A stretch of 64,000 nucleotides of DNA, taken from NCBI RefSeq assembly GCF_008642295.1, contig NZ_CP029190.1, positions 868,001-932,000 of the forward strand, in the 5' to 3' direction. A model generated the notes under the pieces. It did not search any database. It had not been told where the DNA came from and saw only the letters and a list, made by a program, of their open reading frames with translations. The translations under genes were made by a program, and so were the position numbers. The stretch comes from Streptomyces venezuelae (GTDB lineage: Bacteria > Actinomycetota > Actinomycetes > Streptomycetales > Streptomycetaceae). Each line of letters starts with the position of its first letter. The first letter of the stretch is position 1. Below, piece after piece: positions 52,638 to 64,000 of the stretch.

Positions 52638-53537
52638 TCAGCCCCGGCCGGCGATGTGGCCGTACTCGTGGAACCCCCGCCCCGACTTCCGGCCCAGGAG
52701 GCCGGCCTGCACCATGCGGCGGAGCAGCGGCGGCGGAGCGTACAGGGGCTCCTTGAACTCCTCGTAGAGGGCCGCGGCGATGGCGTCGACGGTGTCGAGG
52801 CCGATCAGGTCGGCCAGTTTGAGCGGGCCCATGGGGTGGGCGCAGCCCTGTTCCATGCCGGCGTCGATGTCGGCGGCGGTGGCGAAACCGGATTCCGCCA
52901 TCCGGACGGCCGACAGCAGATAGGGGATCAGCAGGGAGTTGACGATGAACCCGGCGCGGTCCTGGGAGCGGATCGCGGTCTTGCCCAGGGTGTCGCGGGC
53001 GAAGGCCTCCACGGCCCCGGCGGTCTCCGCCGAGGTGTGCAGGGAGGTCACCACCTCCACCAGCGGCAGCACCGGAACGGGGTTGAAGAAGTGCAGGCCG
53101 ACCACCCGGTCGGCGCGGCGGGTGGCCATCCCCAGCTGCATGACGGGGAGGGCGGAGGTGTTGGTGGCCAGGACCGCCGCCGGGTCCTCCACGATCTTGT
53201 CGAGGGCGGCGAACACCTCCGTCTTGGCCCCGGGGTTCTCGGTCACGGCCTCGATCACGAGCTGCCGGTCGGCGAGGTCTTCCAGGTCTCCGGTGAACAC
53301 CAGCCGGGCCAGGGCGTCCTCGGCCGAGAGCCGGTCGAGTTTGCCGCGCTGGACGGCGCGTTCCAGGGATACGGCGACGCGTTCGCGGGCGGTGCGGGCG
53401 GCGGTGGCGTCGGCTTCGGCCACCACCGTGTCCAGGCCGGCCCGGGCGCAGACCTCGGCGATGCCGGCGCCCATCTGGCCGCCGCCGATGATCCCGATGC
53501 GCTGGAAGCGGGCGGCGGGCCGGGTGCGGGCGCTCAT
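52638..53537 (-). CDS. 3-Hydroxyacyl-CoA (3-hydroxybutyryl-CoA) dehydrogenase
   Basis: A 299-residue NAD(P)-dependent enzyme. GIIGGGQMGAGIAEVCARAG is the dinucleotide motif, VLATNTSALPVMQLG and VVGLHFFNPVPVLPLVEVV include the catalytic His, and DRAGFIVNSLLIPYLLSAVR is the substrate helix. It interconverts acetoacetyl-CoA and 3-hydroxybutyryl-CoA. The start ATG overlaps the malate-synthase stop (ATGA), so the two are translationally coupled, tying this step to acetate and fatty acid use via the glyoxylate shunt. Confidence 0.93.
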   Translation of the reverse strand: MSARTRPAARFQRIGIIGGGQMGAGIAEVCARAGLDTVVAEADATAARTARERVAVSLERAVQRGKLDRLSAEDALARLVFTGDLEDLADRQLVIEAVTENPGAKTEVFAALDKIVEDPAAVLATNTSALPVMQLGMATRRADRVVGLHFFNPVPVLPLVEVVTSLHTSAETAGAVEAFARDTLGKTAIRSQDRAGFIVNSLLIPYLLSAVRMAESGFATAADIDAGMEQGCAHPMGPLKLADLIGLDTVDAIAAALYEEFKEPLYAPPPLLRRMVQAGLLGRKSGRGFHEYGHIAGRG

Positions 53538-55132
53538 GACGGCACCGGCGCGGCGGCGTGGCGGACCAGGTGGCGGGTGTAGGCCTCGGGGGTGAAGAAG
53601 GCGGGCAGTTCCGCGGCGAGGGCGGTACGGACGAACACTTCGCGGGCCTCCGCGGACAGGGCGGCGGGGTCCTCGGCGGCCAGGGCCGCGACTTCCGCGT
53701 CCAGCAGGCCGGTGACGGTGGCGTGGTCCACGCTGCCGTGGCGGAGCCACTGCCAGATCTGGACCCGGGCGATCTCCGCGGTGGCGGCGTCCTCCATCAG
53801 CCCGTAGAGGGCGACGGCTCCGCTGCCGCGCAGCCAGGCGTCGAAGTAGCGCAGGGCGACGGCGACGTTGGCGCGGATGCCCTCGTCGGTCGGCGGGGCG
53901 ACGATCCGGCGGACCGAGAGCAGGTCGGCGGCCGTGACCTCGACATCGCCACGGGTGCGTTCGAGCTGGTGGGGCCGCTCCCCCAGGACGCCGTCGAAGA
54001 CCTCGCGGCAGACCGGGACGAGTCCGGGGTGGGCCACCCAGGAGCCGTCGAAGCCGTCCTCGGCCTCGCGTTCCTTGTCGAGGCGGACCTTGGCGAGGGC
54101 CGCGGTGTTGGCCTCGGTGTCCCGGCTGGGCACATGGGCGGCCATACCGCCGATGGCGTGGGCGCCGCGCCGGTGGCAGGTGCGGACCAGGAGTTCGGTG
54201 TAGGCCCGCATGAAGGGGGCGGTCATGGTGACCTTGGCCCGGTCGGGCAGCCGGAAGTCGGTGCGGTGGCCGAAGGTCTTGATGAGGCTGAAGAGGTAGT
54301 CCCAGCGGCCGGCGTTGAGGCCGGCACTGTGCTCGCGCAGCTCGTGGAGGATCTCCTCCATCTCGAAGGCGGCGGTGATCGTCTCGATGAGGACGGTGGC
54401 CCGGATGGTGCCGCGGGGGATGCCGAGCAGGTCCTGGGCGAGGAGGAACACATCGTTCCAGAGCCGGGCTTCGTACCGGTTCTCCAGCTTGGGGAGGTAG
54501 AAGTAGGGGCCGGAGCCGGCGTCGATCTGGCGCTGGGCGCAGTGGAAGAAGTACAGGCCGAAGTCGACGAGGGAGGCGGGCACGGGGCGCCCGTCGATCT
54601 CCAGGTGTTCCTCGGTGAGGTGCCAGCCGCGGGGGCGGACCATGATGGTCGCGAGCTGCTCGCCGAGGCGGTATTCCCTGCCCTCGGGGGTGGTGAAGTC
54701 GATGCGCCGGTCGATGGCGTCGCTGAGGTTCAGCTGGCCGTCGATGACATTGGCCCAGGTCGGGGCGGTGGCGTCTTCGAAGTCGGCCATCCACACCTGG
54801 GCACCGGAGTTGAGGGCGTTGACGGTCATCCGGCGCTCGGGGGGTCCGGTGATCTCCACGCGGCGGTCGGTGAGACCGGGGGCGGGCGGGGCGACGCGCC
54901 AGTCGGGGTCCTCGCGGATGGCGCGGGTGGCGAGCGGGAAGCCGAGCGGGGTGCCGTGGGCGAGGTGGCCCGAACGGCGGCGGCGCTCCTTGAGGACTTC
55001 CAGGCGCCGGTCCGCGAACGCGGCGTCGAGCCGGCCGATGAACTCCAGGGCCGCGGGCGTCAGGATCTCCTCGTGACGCTCACCCGGGGCACCGAGAACC
55101 CGGACGCTGCTGGTCAGGGGCGGGAGGGACAT
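53534..55132 (-). CDS. aceB: Malate synthase A
   Basis: This condenses glyoxylate with acetyl-CoA to malate. The 532-residue size fits isoform A. Motifs are WMADFEDATAPTWANVIDGQ, TIMVRPRGWHLTEEHLEIDG, YFYLPKLENRYEARLWNDVF, ATVLIETITAAFEMEEILHE and DGSWVAHPGLVPVC, covering the magnesium-binding Glu/Asp and catalytic residues. GGAG-type sequence lies about 10 bases before ATG 55132. It is 92 bp downstream of the isocitrate lyase gene and coupled to the dehydrogenase gene. Confidence 0.95.
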   Translation of the reverse strand: MSLPPLTSSVRVLGAPGERHEEILTPAALEFIGRLDAAFADRRLEVLKERRRRSGHLAHGTPLGFPLATRAIREDPDWRVAPPAPGLTDRRVEITGPPERRMTVNALNSGAQVWMADFEDATAPTWANVIDGQLNLSDAIDRRIDFTTPEGREYRLGEQLATIMVRPRGWHLTEEHLEIDGRPVPASLVDFGLYFFHCAQRQIDAGSGPYFYLPKLENRYEARLWNDVFLLAQDLLGIPRGTIRATVLIETITAAFEMEEILHELREHSAGLNAGRWDYLFSLIKTFGHRTDFRLPDRAKVTMTAPFMRAYTELLVRTCHRRGAHAIGGMAAHVPSRDTEANTAALAKVRLDKEREAEDGFDGSWVAHPGLVPVCREVFDGVLGERPHQLERTRGDVEVTAADLLSVRRIVAPPTDEGIRANVAVALRYFDAWLRGSGAVALYGLMEDAATAEIARVQIWQWLRHGSVDHATVTGLLDAEVAALAAEDPAALSAEAREVFVRTALAAELPAFFTPEAYTRHLVRHAAAPVPS

Positions 55133-55224
55133 GCGGTTCTCCTCAGCGGGGGCGGGTGCCCGACGGGGACGTCCGCCGGGCACCGGGTGCCGTGGTTCCG
55201 TGATTCCGTGGTTCCGGGCGGGAT

Positions 55225-56514
<1,290 letters not shown>

Positions 56515-56551
56515 GTCCGTCTCCCTGCGTGTTGTCAACCATGCGAATTTC

Positions 56552-56568
56552 ATGTCACTCAGTGACAT
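56552..56568. promoter_or_regulatory. Operator-like palindrome, site 1
   Basis: ATGTCACT-C-AGTGACAT is a perfect palindrome with 8-bp arms, 38 bp upstream of the isocitrate lyase start and so in its leader or core promoter. The central 15-mer TGTCACTCAGTGACA shares 12 of 15 positions with site 2. Confidence 0.65.
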
Positions 56569-56736
56569 CAGTACCGGGCGGCCCGCCGGACACCCGGCGA
56601 GGTGGAGCGGAGCAATGTGCCCGGAAGGGCCGGATGGCAGGAATGACGGGAATCGCCAGGGCGACGTCAGGGCGGATGTCGTCCTCGGGTCCTGCGCTCC
56701 GGCCGTGTCCGGCGGGCCGCAGTACGACTCTGGCAG

Positions 56737-56751
56737 TGGCACCCAGTGCCA
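56737..56751. promoter_or_regulatory. Operator-like palindrome, site 2
   Basis: TGGCACCCAGTGCCA, a relative of site 1 with the shared consensus TGNCACYCAGTGNCA. It lies near the middle of the 371-bp gap between isocitrate lyase and the divergent regulator. Two related sites 185 bp apart could allow looping by one repressor. Confidence 0.6.
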
Positions 56752-56805
56752 TCAAGCATGGCCGCCTGCCAAGTTCTGCGCATCTTGGGCGGCGGAATTG
56801 CCAAT

Positions 56806-56814
56806 CTTGCAAAG
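56806..56814. promoter_or_regulatory. RamB-like TTGCAAAG site near the regulator gene
   Basis: CTTGCAAAG lies about 70 bp before the start of the ScfR/RamB-type gene. RamB of Corynebacterium is reported to bind sites centred on TTTGCAAA; eight bases match here (TTGCAAAG). A second TTGCCAA word lies 8 bases upstream of it. This could be an autoregulatory site. Confidence 0.4.
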
Positions 56815-56885
56815 GGTGCGCTTCGGCCGTCGGCGGCCTAGACTCACCCCCTACTCGCCCCCCTACTCGTCGGTAGGAGATCACC

Positions 56886-58313
56886 ATGAGCAAGACGTAT
56901 GCGGGGGCCCGCCTGCGCCGGCTGCGCGAGGAGCGCGGGATCAGCCAGGCCCAGCTGGCCCGGATGCTGGAGATCTCCCCCAGCTATCTGAACCAGATGG
57001 AGCACGACTCCCGGCCGCTGACCGTGCCGGTGCTGCTGCGGCTCACCGAGACCTTCGGCGTGGACCCCGGGTTCTTCGCGGAGCGCGACAACGCCCGGGC
57101 GGTGGCCGATCTGCGCGAGGCGCTGGCGGACGACCTCACCGCCGGCCGCGTCTCCCCCGCCGACCTGTCCGAACTCGTCCAGCGGCTGCCCGCCGTCGCC
57201 GCCGTCCTGCTCGACCTCGGGCGGCGCAACGCCGCCCTGGCGGAGCGGTTCGCGGAGGCCGCGGAGGGGCGCGGCGGCCCGGCCGGACCGGGTGCGGGGC
57301 CGCGCCCGCCGCACGAGGAGATCCGCGAGTTCTTCTACCGCCGGCAGAACTACCTGCACGAGACCGACCTGGCCGCCGGCCGGCTGGCGGCCGAGATCGG
57401 CGTCCGGCCCGGCGCGGTGCTCGCCGCCCTCTCCGGCCGGCTCACCGAACGCCACCGCGTCCAGCTGTCGGCCGGCGCCGACAGCCTGCACCGCTACGAC
57501 CCCGCCCGCCGCACCCTGCACCTGTCCGCCCGGCTCCGCCCCGGCCAGCAGGCCTTCCGGATGGCCACCCAGCTCGCCCTGCTCGAACACGGGGCCGCCC
57601 TGTCCGCCCTGGCCTCCGAGGACTTCGAGGAGGGCTCGGCCGCCTGGTCGCTGGCCCGGATCGGCATCGCCAACTACTTCGCCGCCGCGCTGATCCTGCC
57701 GTACGAGCCCTTCCATGCCGCCGCCGAGGCGGCGCGGTACGACATCGAGCTGCTCACCGACCATTTCGGCCTCGGCTACGAGACCATCTGCCACCGGCTC
57801 AGCACCCTCCAGCGCCCCCGGCACCGCGGGGTGCCGTTCTCCTTCGTACGGGTGGACCGGGCGGGGAACATGTCCAAGCGGCAGTCCGCCACGGGCTTCC
57901 ACTTCTCCCGCGCCGGCGGCACCTGCCCGCTCTGGAACGTCTACGAGGCCTTCGCCTCCCCCGGCCGCATCCATGTCCAGATCGCCGCCATGCCCGACGG
58001 CCAGCGCTTCCTGTGGACCGCCCGGACCGTCACCCGGCACCGCGGCGGCTGGAGCGAGCCCGGCAAGACCTTCGCCATCGGCCTCGGCTGCGAGATCCGG
58101 CACGCCGCCCGGCTGGTCTACTCCGACGGCCTCGACCTGGACAACTCCGCGGCGGCCACCCCGATCGGGATGGGCTGCCGGATCTGCGAACGGCTGGAAT
58201 GCCCGCAGCGGGCCGCTCCCCCGCTCGGCCGTCCGCTGGCCATCGACGAACACCGCAGCACCTTCGTGCCGTACCCGGTGGCCGTACCGCCGGCCGTGCC
58301 CCCGCAGCGGTAG
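56886..58313 (+). CDS. ScfR/RamB-type XRE-family regulator
   Basis: A 475-residue transcription factor. Residues 5-60 are an XRE helix-turn-helix (RLRRLREERGISQAQLARML, SYLNQMEHDSRPLT). The middle part resembles an ImmA/IrrE-like fold without the HExxH motif (RIGIANYFAAALILPYEPFH). The C-terminus is the short-chain fatty acyl regulator domain (DUF2083) with Cys-rich words GLGCEIRHAARLVYSDGLDL and MGCRICERLECPQRAAP that could bind a metal or cluster. RamB homologues control acetate and glyoxylate genes, and this one sits divergently from them. TAGGAG precedes the ATG. Confidence 0.9.
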   Translation: MSKTYAGARLRRLREERGISQAQLARMLEISPSYLNQMEHDSRPLTVPVLLRLTETFGVDPGFFAERDNARAVADLREALADDLTAGRVSPADLSELVQRLPAVAAVLLDLGRRNAALAERFAEAAEGRGGPAGPGAGPRPPHEEIREFFYRRQNYLHETDLAAGRLAAEIGVRPGAVLAALSGRLTERHRVQLSAGADSLHRYDPARRTLHLSARLRPGQQAFRMATQLALLEHGAALSALASEDFEEGSAAWSLARIGIANYFAAALILPYEPFHAAAEAARYDIELLTDHFGLGYETICHRLSTLQRPRHRGVPFSFVRVDRAGNMSKRQSATGFHFSRAGGTCPLWNVYEAFASPGRIHVQIAAMPDGQRFLWTARTVTRHRGGWSEPGKTFAIGLGCEIRHAARLVYSDGLDLDNSAAATPIGMGCRICERLECPQRAAPPLGRPLAIDEHRSTFVPYPVAVPPAVPPQR

Positions 58314-58364
58314 GCCGGCGTGGGAAGCCGGGGGTGGACTTACTAGGACGTCCAACTATATGTT

Positions 58365-58475
58365 CGTGGCACAAGGTCCGCGGTGCAGGGAAGCCGGTGT
58401 GAATCCGGCACGGTCCCGCCACTGTGACCGGGGTGTTCCCCGGGAGTCAGATACCGGCCGCGGCATGTTCTGTGT
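58365..58475 (+). promoter_or_regulatory. Cobalamin riboswitch upstream of valine-degradation operon
   Basis: A near-consensus cobalamin aptamer: GTGCAGGGAAGCCGGTGTGA, ATCCGGCACGGTCCCGCCAC then TGTGACC, and CGGGAGTCAGATACCGGCC. A TATATG word at 58357-58362 may be the -10 box. The next full gene on this strand is the methylmalonate-semialdehyde dehydrogenase gene 200 bp further on, with a possible 22-residue peptide between them. Adenosylcobalamin would be expected to repress. Confidence 0.9.
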
Positions 58476-58504
58476 TGTTGTCCACGAGGATGGAGCAGAC
58501 ACGC

Positions 58505-58573
58505 ATGGCACCGGTCCGTACCCACGACCTCGGTGATCCGGCGGAGCGCGCGCACCCGTTCGCACGCTCGTAA
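58505..58573 (+). CDS. Possible short leader peptide (22 residues) after the riboswitch
   Basis: ATG at 58505 lies 9 bases after GGAG, and the frame runs MAPVRTHDLGDPAERAHPFA then RS before TAA. An upstream ATG at 58490 would add five residues. It is Arg/His/Pro-containing and without Cys. It could be a translated leader, the remnant of a gene once controlled by the riboswitch, or chance. Nothing in the sequence shows a function. Confidence 0.3.
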   Translation: MAPVRTHDLGDPAERAHPFARS

Positions 58574-58672
58574 TCCCACGTCTCACGGCCTTACCCCGCG
58601 GCGCGCCCCACCGGGCACGACCGCCGGTCTGCCGTGCCATCCCCGGATCCAACCTGACGAGAGCAGGCACCC

Positions 58673-60168
<1,496 letters not shown>

Positions 60169-60172
<4 letters not shown>

Positions 60173-61323
60173 GCCCGGTGACCCTGACCCTCACCCCCGA
60201 CCAGCTCGCCCTGGCCGAGGTCACCCTGGACTTCGCGCAGGAGCAGCTCGCCCCGTACGCCCTCGACTGGGACCGGGACAAGCACTTCCCGCTGGACGTC
60301 ATCCGCCGGGCCGCGGACCTCGGCCTCGGCGGGGTCTACGTCGGCGAGGAGCACGGCGGATCCGGCCTGAGCCGCGCCGACGGCGTCCTCGTCTTCGAGG
60401 CCCTCGCCACCGGCTGCCCCTCCATCGCCGGATACCTCTCCATTCACAACATGGTCGGCTGGATGATCGACCGGTACGGGGACCCGGCCCAGCGGGCCCG
60501 CTGGCTGCCGGACCTGTGCACGGCACGGTCCCTCGCCAGCTACTGCCTGACCGAGCCGGGCGCCGGCTCCGATGCCGCCGGCCTGCAGACCCGGGCCGAG
60601 CGCACCGCCGACGGCTACCTCCTGACCGGGGTGAAGCAGTTCATCTCCGGAGCGGGCGCCTCCGATGTGTATGTGGTGATGGCGCGCACCGGGGCGGCGG
60701 GCCCCGGCGGGATCTCCGCGTTCGTCGTCGAACGCGGCGACCCGGGGGTCTCCTTCGGCCCCAACGAGCGGAAGATGGGCTGGAACGCCCAGCCCACCCG
60801 GCAGGTGATCCTCGACGGGGTCCCGCTCCCCGCCGACCGGCGGCTCGGCGCCGAGGGCGACGGCTTCCGGATCGCCATGACCGGCCTCAACGGCGGCCGG
60901 CTCGGCATCGCCGCCTGCTCCCTGGGCGGTGCGCAGAGCGCGCTGGACCGCAGTCTGGCGTACCTGGCCGACCGGCAGGCCTTCGGCGGGCGGCTGCTCG
61001 ACGCGCAGGCGCTCCAGTTCCGGCTGGCGGACATGGCCACCGAGCTGGCCGCGGCCCGGGCCCTGGTCCGGCAGGCCGCGGACGCGCTGGACCGGGGCGA
61101 TGCGATGGCACCGCATCTGTGCGCCATGGCCAAGCGGTTCGCCACCGACACCGGGTACACGGTCGCCGACCGCGCCCTGCAACTACACGGCGGCTACGGC
61201 TATCTCAGCGAGTACGGCATCGAGAAGATCGTCCGCGACCTGCGGGTGCACCAGATCCTGGAAGGAACCAACGAGATCATGCGCGTCATCGTCGCCCGCG
61301 GACTCACGGAGCCCCTGCGATGA
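60169..61323 (+). CDS. Acyl-CoA dehydrogenase, probable isobutyryl-CoA dehydrogenase
   Basis: A 384-residue flavoenzyme. Visible motifs are YCLTEPGAGSDAAGLQTRAE (FAD site), GVKQFISGAGASDVYVVMAR, GGRLGIAACSLGGAQSALDR and near the C-terminus LHGGYGYLSEYGIEKIVRDL followed by QILEGTNEIMRVIVAR with the catalytic Glu region. In valine degradation it converts isobutyryl-CoA to methacrylyl-CoA, which its place in the operon supports. The ATG overlaps the mmsA stop (ATGA); a GTG 9 bases later is an alternative. Confidence 0.92.
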
Positions 61324-62387
61324 GCCCCGACCACGTCCTCGTCCGCACCGAGGGACACGCCGGCTATCTGACCCTCAACCGGCCCGAGGCCCTCAACGCC
61401 CTGTCCCACGCCATGGTGCTCCGCATCGACGAGGCGCTCACCGCCTGGGAGCAGGACCCGGCCGTCGAGACCGTCGTCATCGCCGGGGCCGGCGAGCGCG
61501 GCCTGTGCGCGGGCGGCGACATCCGGTCCATCCACGAGGACGCCCGCACCGGAGGCACCGCCTCAGCGGACTTCTGGCGTGACGAGTACCGGCTCAACGC
61601 CCGGATCGCCCGCTACCCGAAGCCGTACGTGGCGCTGATGGACGGCATCGTGATGGGCGGCGGGGTGGGGATCTCCGCCCACGGCACCGTACGGATCGTC
61701 ACCGACCGGTCCCGGGTCGCCATGCCCGAGACCGGCATCGGCTTCGTCCCCGACGTGGGCGGCACCTATCTGCTGTCGCTGGCCCCCGGGGAGCTGGGCA
61801 CCCATCTGGCGCTGACCGGCACCGCCGTCGGGGCGGCGGACGCCCTGCTGTGCGGGCTGGCCGACCACCACGTGCCCGCGGCGCAGCTGCCCGAACTGGC
61901 CGCCGCCCTGGCCCACACCTCCGTACACGAGGCCCTGGCCCGGTACGTCCGGGAGCCCGCGCCGGGCGGGCTGGCCGCCGCCCGGGAGTGGATCGACCCC
62001 TGCTACGCGGCGGACGACGTCGAGGAGATCCTGCGCCGGCTGAAGGGCACCGGCATCCCGGCCGCCGAGGAGGCCGCGGCCACCCTGGAGACCAAGTCGC
62101 CGACCGCGCTCAAGGTCACCCTGGCCGCCCTGCGCCGGGCCCGGCGGCTCGGCCCGCTGGAGCGGGTCCTGGAGCAGGAGTACCGCGTCTCCTGTGCGGC
62201 GCTGTCCTCCCCCGACCTGGTCGAGGGCATCCGGGCCCAGGTCATCGACAAGGACCGCAGCCCGAAGTGGTCCCCGTCCTCGCTCGCCGAGGTCGGCGAG
62301 GCCGAGGTGGAGCGCTTCTTCGCCCCGCTCGGCGCGCGCGAACTCCGTCTCGCCGCAGCCGGCTTCCCCCAGGAGGTGCCCTGGTGA
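61320..62387 (+). CDS. 3-Hydroxyisobutyryl-CoA hydrolase (crotonase family)
   Basis: A 355-residue crotonase-fold protein longer than ordinary enoyl-CoA hydratases. [18 protein letters not shown] is the oxyanion motif, [20 protein letters not shown] and [20 protein letters not shown] are the hydrolase-type active-site region, and a C-terminal extension ([18 protein letters not shown] ... [10 protein letters not shown]) is diagnostic for the hydrolase. It releases 3-hydroxyisobutyrate from its CoA ester. ATGA overlap with the previous gene. Confidence 0.92.
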   Translation: MSPDHVLVRTEGHAGYLTLNRPEALNALSHAMVLRIDEALTAWEQDPAVETVVIAGAGERGLCAGGDIRSIHEDARTGGTASADFWRDEYRLNARIARYPKPYVALMDGIVMGGGVGISAHGTVRIVTDRSRVAMPETGIGFVPDVGGTYLLSLAPGELGTHLALTGTAVGAADALLCGLADHHVPAAQLPELAAALAHTSVHEALARYVREPAPGGLAAAREWIDPCYAADDVEEILRRLKGTGIPAAEEAAATLETKSPTALKVTLAALRRARRLGPLERVLEQEYRVSCAALSSPDLVEGIRAQVIDKDRSPKWSPSSLAEVGEAEVERFFAPLGARELRLAAAGFPQEVPW

Positions 62388-63286
62388 CCACCACCGTCGC
62401 GTTCATCGGGCTCGGCCGCATGGGCGGCCCGATGGCCGCCAACCTCGTGAAGGCCGGGCACCGCGTCCTCGGCTTCGATCTCGTCCCGGCCCTGTCGGCC
62501 GCCGCAGCCGCCACCGGGGTGGAGCCCGCCGGATCGGCCGCCGAGGCGGCCGGCGCGGCGGACGTGGTCATCACCATGCTGCCCGCCGGTGCGCAGGTGC
62601 TCTCCCTCTACCGGGAGCAGGGACTGCTCGCCGCCGCCCGCCCCGGCACCCTGTTCATCGACTGCTCCACCATCGACGTGGCCGATGCCCGGACCGCGCA
62701 CGAGGCGGCCGGGGCGGCCGGGCACCGGGCGCTGGACGCCCCGGTGTCGGGCGGGGTGATAGGGGCGGAGGCCGCCACGCTCACCTTTATGGCGGGCGGC
62801 GGCGCCGACGAGTTCGCCGCGGCCGAGCCGCTGCTCTCCGTCATGGGGAAGAAGGCCGTGCACTGCGGGGCGGCGGGCGCCGGACAGGCCGCGAAGATCT
62901 GCAACAACATGATCCTCGGGATCTCCATGATCGGGGTCAGCGAGGCCTTCGTCCTGGCCGAGAGCCTGGGCCTGGACCACCAGGCCCTGTACGACGTGGC
63001 GTCCACCGCCTCCGGGCAGTGCTGGGCGCTGACCGTCAACTGCCCGGTGCCCGGCCCGGTTCCGGGCAGCCCGGCCAACCGGGACTACCGGCCCGGGTTC
63101 GCGGCGCCCCTGATGGCCAAGGACCTGGGTCTGGCGGCCAACGCCCTGCGGGCGGGCGGGGTGCATGCGCCGCTGGGCCTGAAGGCCGCCGAGATGTACG
63201 CCGCCTTCGCCGAGGAGGGCGGCGGCGAGCTGGACTTCTCGGCGATCGTCCACACCCTCCGACCGCAGAACGGAACGCAACCATGA
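62384..63286 (+). CDS. mmsB: 3-Hydroxyisobutyrate dehydrogenase
   Basis: A 300-residue beta-hydroxyacid dehydrogenase that oxidises 3-hydroxyisobutyrate to methylmalonate semialdehyde for Mms[21 protein letters not shown] is the dinucleotide motif, [20 protein letters not shown] the substrate motif, and [20 protein letters not shown] contains the catalytic Lys. GTG start with AGGAGGTGCC upstream and a 4-base overlap with the previous stop. Confidence 0.95.
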   Translation: MTTTVAFIGLGRMGGPMAANLVKAGHRVLGFDLVPALSAAAAATGVEPAGSAAEAAGAADVVITMLPAGAQVLSLYREQGLLAAARPGTLFIDCSTIDVADARTAHEAAGAAGHRALDAPVSGGVIGAEAATLTFMAGGGADEFAAAEPLLSVMGKKAVHCGAAGAGQAAKICNNMILGISMIGVSEAFVLAESLGLDHQALYDVASTASGQCWALTVNCPVPGPVPGSPANRDYRPGFAAPLMAKDLGLAANALRAGGVHAPLGLKAAEMYAAFAEEGGGELDFSAIVHTLRPQNGTQP

Positions 63287-64000
63287 CCGCAGGCACCCCG
63301 TACGAGACGATCCTGGTGGAACGCAAGGGCCGGGTGGCGCTGCTCACCCTCAACCGGCCCGAGGCGCTCAATGCGCTGAACCTCGCCGTGATGACCGAGG
63401 TGGTGGCGGCGGCCGAGGAGCTGGACCGGGACCCGGAGGTCGGCTGCATCGTGCTGACCGGCTCGGCCAAGGCCTTTGCGGCCGGCGCGGACATCAAGGA
63501 GATGCGCCCGCAGAGCTATATGGACATGTACCTCACCGACTGGTTCACGGCATGGGACCGGCTCGGCGAGATCCGCACGCCCACCCTCGCCGCGGTCTCC
63601 GGGTACGCGCTGGGCGGCGGCTGTGAACTGGCCATGCTCTGCGACATCCTGCTCGCCGCCGACACCGCGAAGTTCGGCCAGCCCGAGATCAAGCTGGGGG
63701 TCATCCCCGGCATCGGCGGCTCCCAGCGGCTCACCCGGGCGGTCGGCAAGGCCAAGGCCATGGAACTCTGCCTGACCGGGCGCACCATGGACGCCGAGGA
63801 AGCCGAGCGCGCCGGGCTCGTCTCCCGGATCGTCCCGGCGGAGGAGCTGCTCGCCGAGGCGCTGTCGGTGGCCGAGACCGTGGCGGGGATGTCGAAGCCG
63901 GTCGCGATGATGGCCAAGGAGTCCGTGAACCGGGCCTTCGAGACCACCCTCGCCGAGGGGGTCCGCTTCGAACGCCGGCTGTTCCACGCGGTGTTCGCGA
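63283..64000 (+). CDS. Enoyl-CoA hydratase, partial at right edge
   Basis: The first 239 residues of a crotonase-family enoyl-CoA hydratase; the stop lies beyond the window. [17 protein letters not shown] and [20 protein letters not shown] carry the oxyanion residues, [20 protein letters not shown] holds the catalytic Glu. The gene would hydrate methacrylyl-CoA to 3-hydroxyisobutyryl-CoA, completing the valine set. ATG overlaps the mmsB stop. Confidence 0.93.
   Translation, partial: MTAGTPYETILVERKGRVALLTLNRPEALNALNLAVMTEVVAAAEELDRDPEVGCIVLTGSAKAFAAGADIKEMRPQSYMDMYLTDWFTAWDRLGEIRTPTLAAVSGYALGGGCELAMLCDILLAADTAKFGQPEIKLGVIPGIGGSQRLTRAVGKAKAMELCLTGRTMDAEEAERAGLVSRIVPAEELLAEALSVAETVAGMSKPVAMMAKESVNRAFETTLAEGVRFERRLFHAVFA

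Overview
The window looks like chromosomal DNA of a Streptomyces or a very close relative. It has very high GC with strong third-position GC bias, GTG and TTG starts behind GGAGG-type ribosome sites, many 4-base ATGA/GTGA overlaps, and lineage-typical genes: a LysX fusion, a DUF6777 lipoprotein, an SCO5918-type protein, SpoIIE-type phosphatases and an ScfR/RamB-type regulator. I see no rRNA, tRNA, CRISPR array, integrase or transposase.

Layout. 0.4-22.5 kb is mostly core-like: class F sortase, polysaccharide deacetylase, lysX (broken by one in-frame amber codon), CapA lipoprotein, ECF sigma factor, Fpg-type glycosylase, a repeat-filled gap, a DUF6777 lipoprotein plus SpoIIE phosphatase pair, lipase maturation factor, epimerase, HD protein, an unusual SDR, a DMT transporter, an M23 peptidase with LysM, and panD. 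From about 22.5 to 31.4 kb is an accessory block with degraded edges, bracketed by a 90-bp direct repeat made of the start and leader of panD. It carries a LuxR-type ATPase regulator, an FAD monooxygenase, a nitronate monooxygenase, a cupin, a methyltransferase, gene fragments and two hypothetical proteins. 31.4-34.3 kb holds a MerR/BldC-like gene, the SCO5918-type gene, a CBS protein and a cold-shock gene, with long untranslated stretches and strong hairpins. 34.3-37.9 kb holds two tandem S33-type hydrolases and a frameshifted beta-lactamase-fold relic. 38-42 kb holds a membrane SpoIIE phosphatase and a solute-binding protein.

42.4-48.7 kb is the most interesting system: a Gly-Gly-leader precursor peptide, a strong hairpin, then three genes of an NHLM-type bacteriocin export machine (HlyD-like protein, C39 peptidase/ABC exporter, second ABC exporter). 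No modification enzyme is visible nearby and the core has no cysteine, so the expected product would be an unmodified, or remotely modified, glycine-rich secreted peptide.

48.7-52.6 kb holds a GAPDH with a long N-terminal extension, an AhpD-like protein and a cobalamin riboswitch in front of a secreted DUF4430 protein. 52.6-58.3 kb is the glyoxylate shunt (isocitrate lyase, malate synthase, 3-hydroxyacyl-CoA dehydrogenase) with a divergent ScfR/RamB-type regulator and operator-like palindromes between them. 58.4-64 kb is a second cobalamin riboswitch followed by a five-gene valine/isobutyrate degradation operon that runs off the right edge. The two catabolic blocks fit together: short acyl-CoAs from valine or acetate feed the glyoxylate and methylmalonyl-CoA routes.
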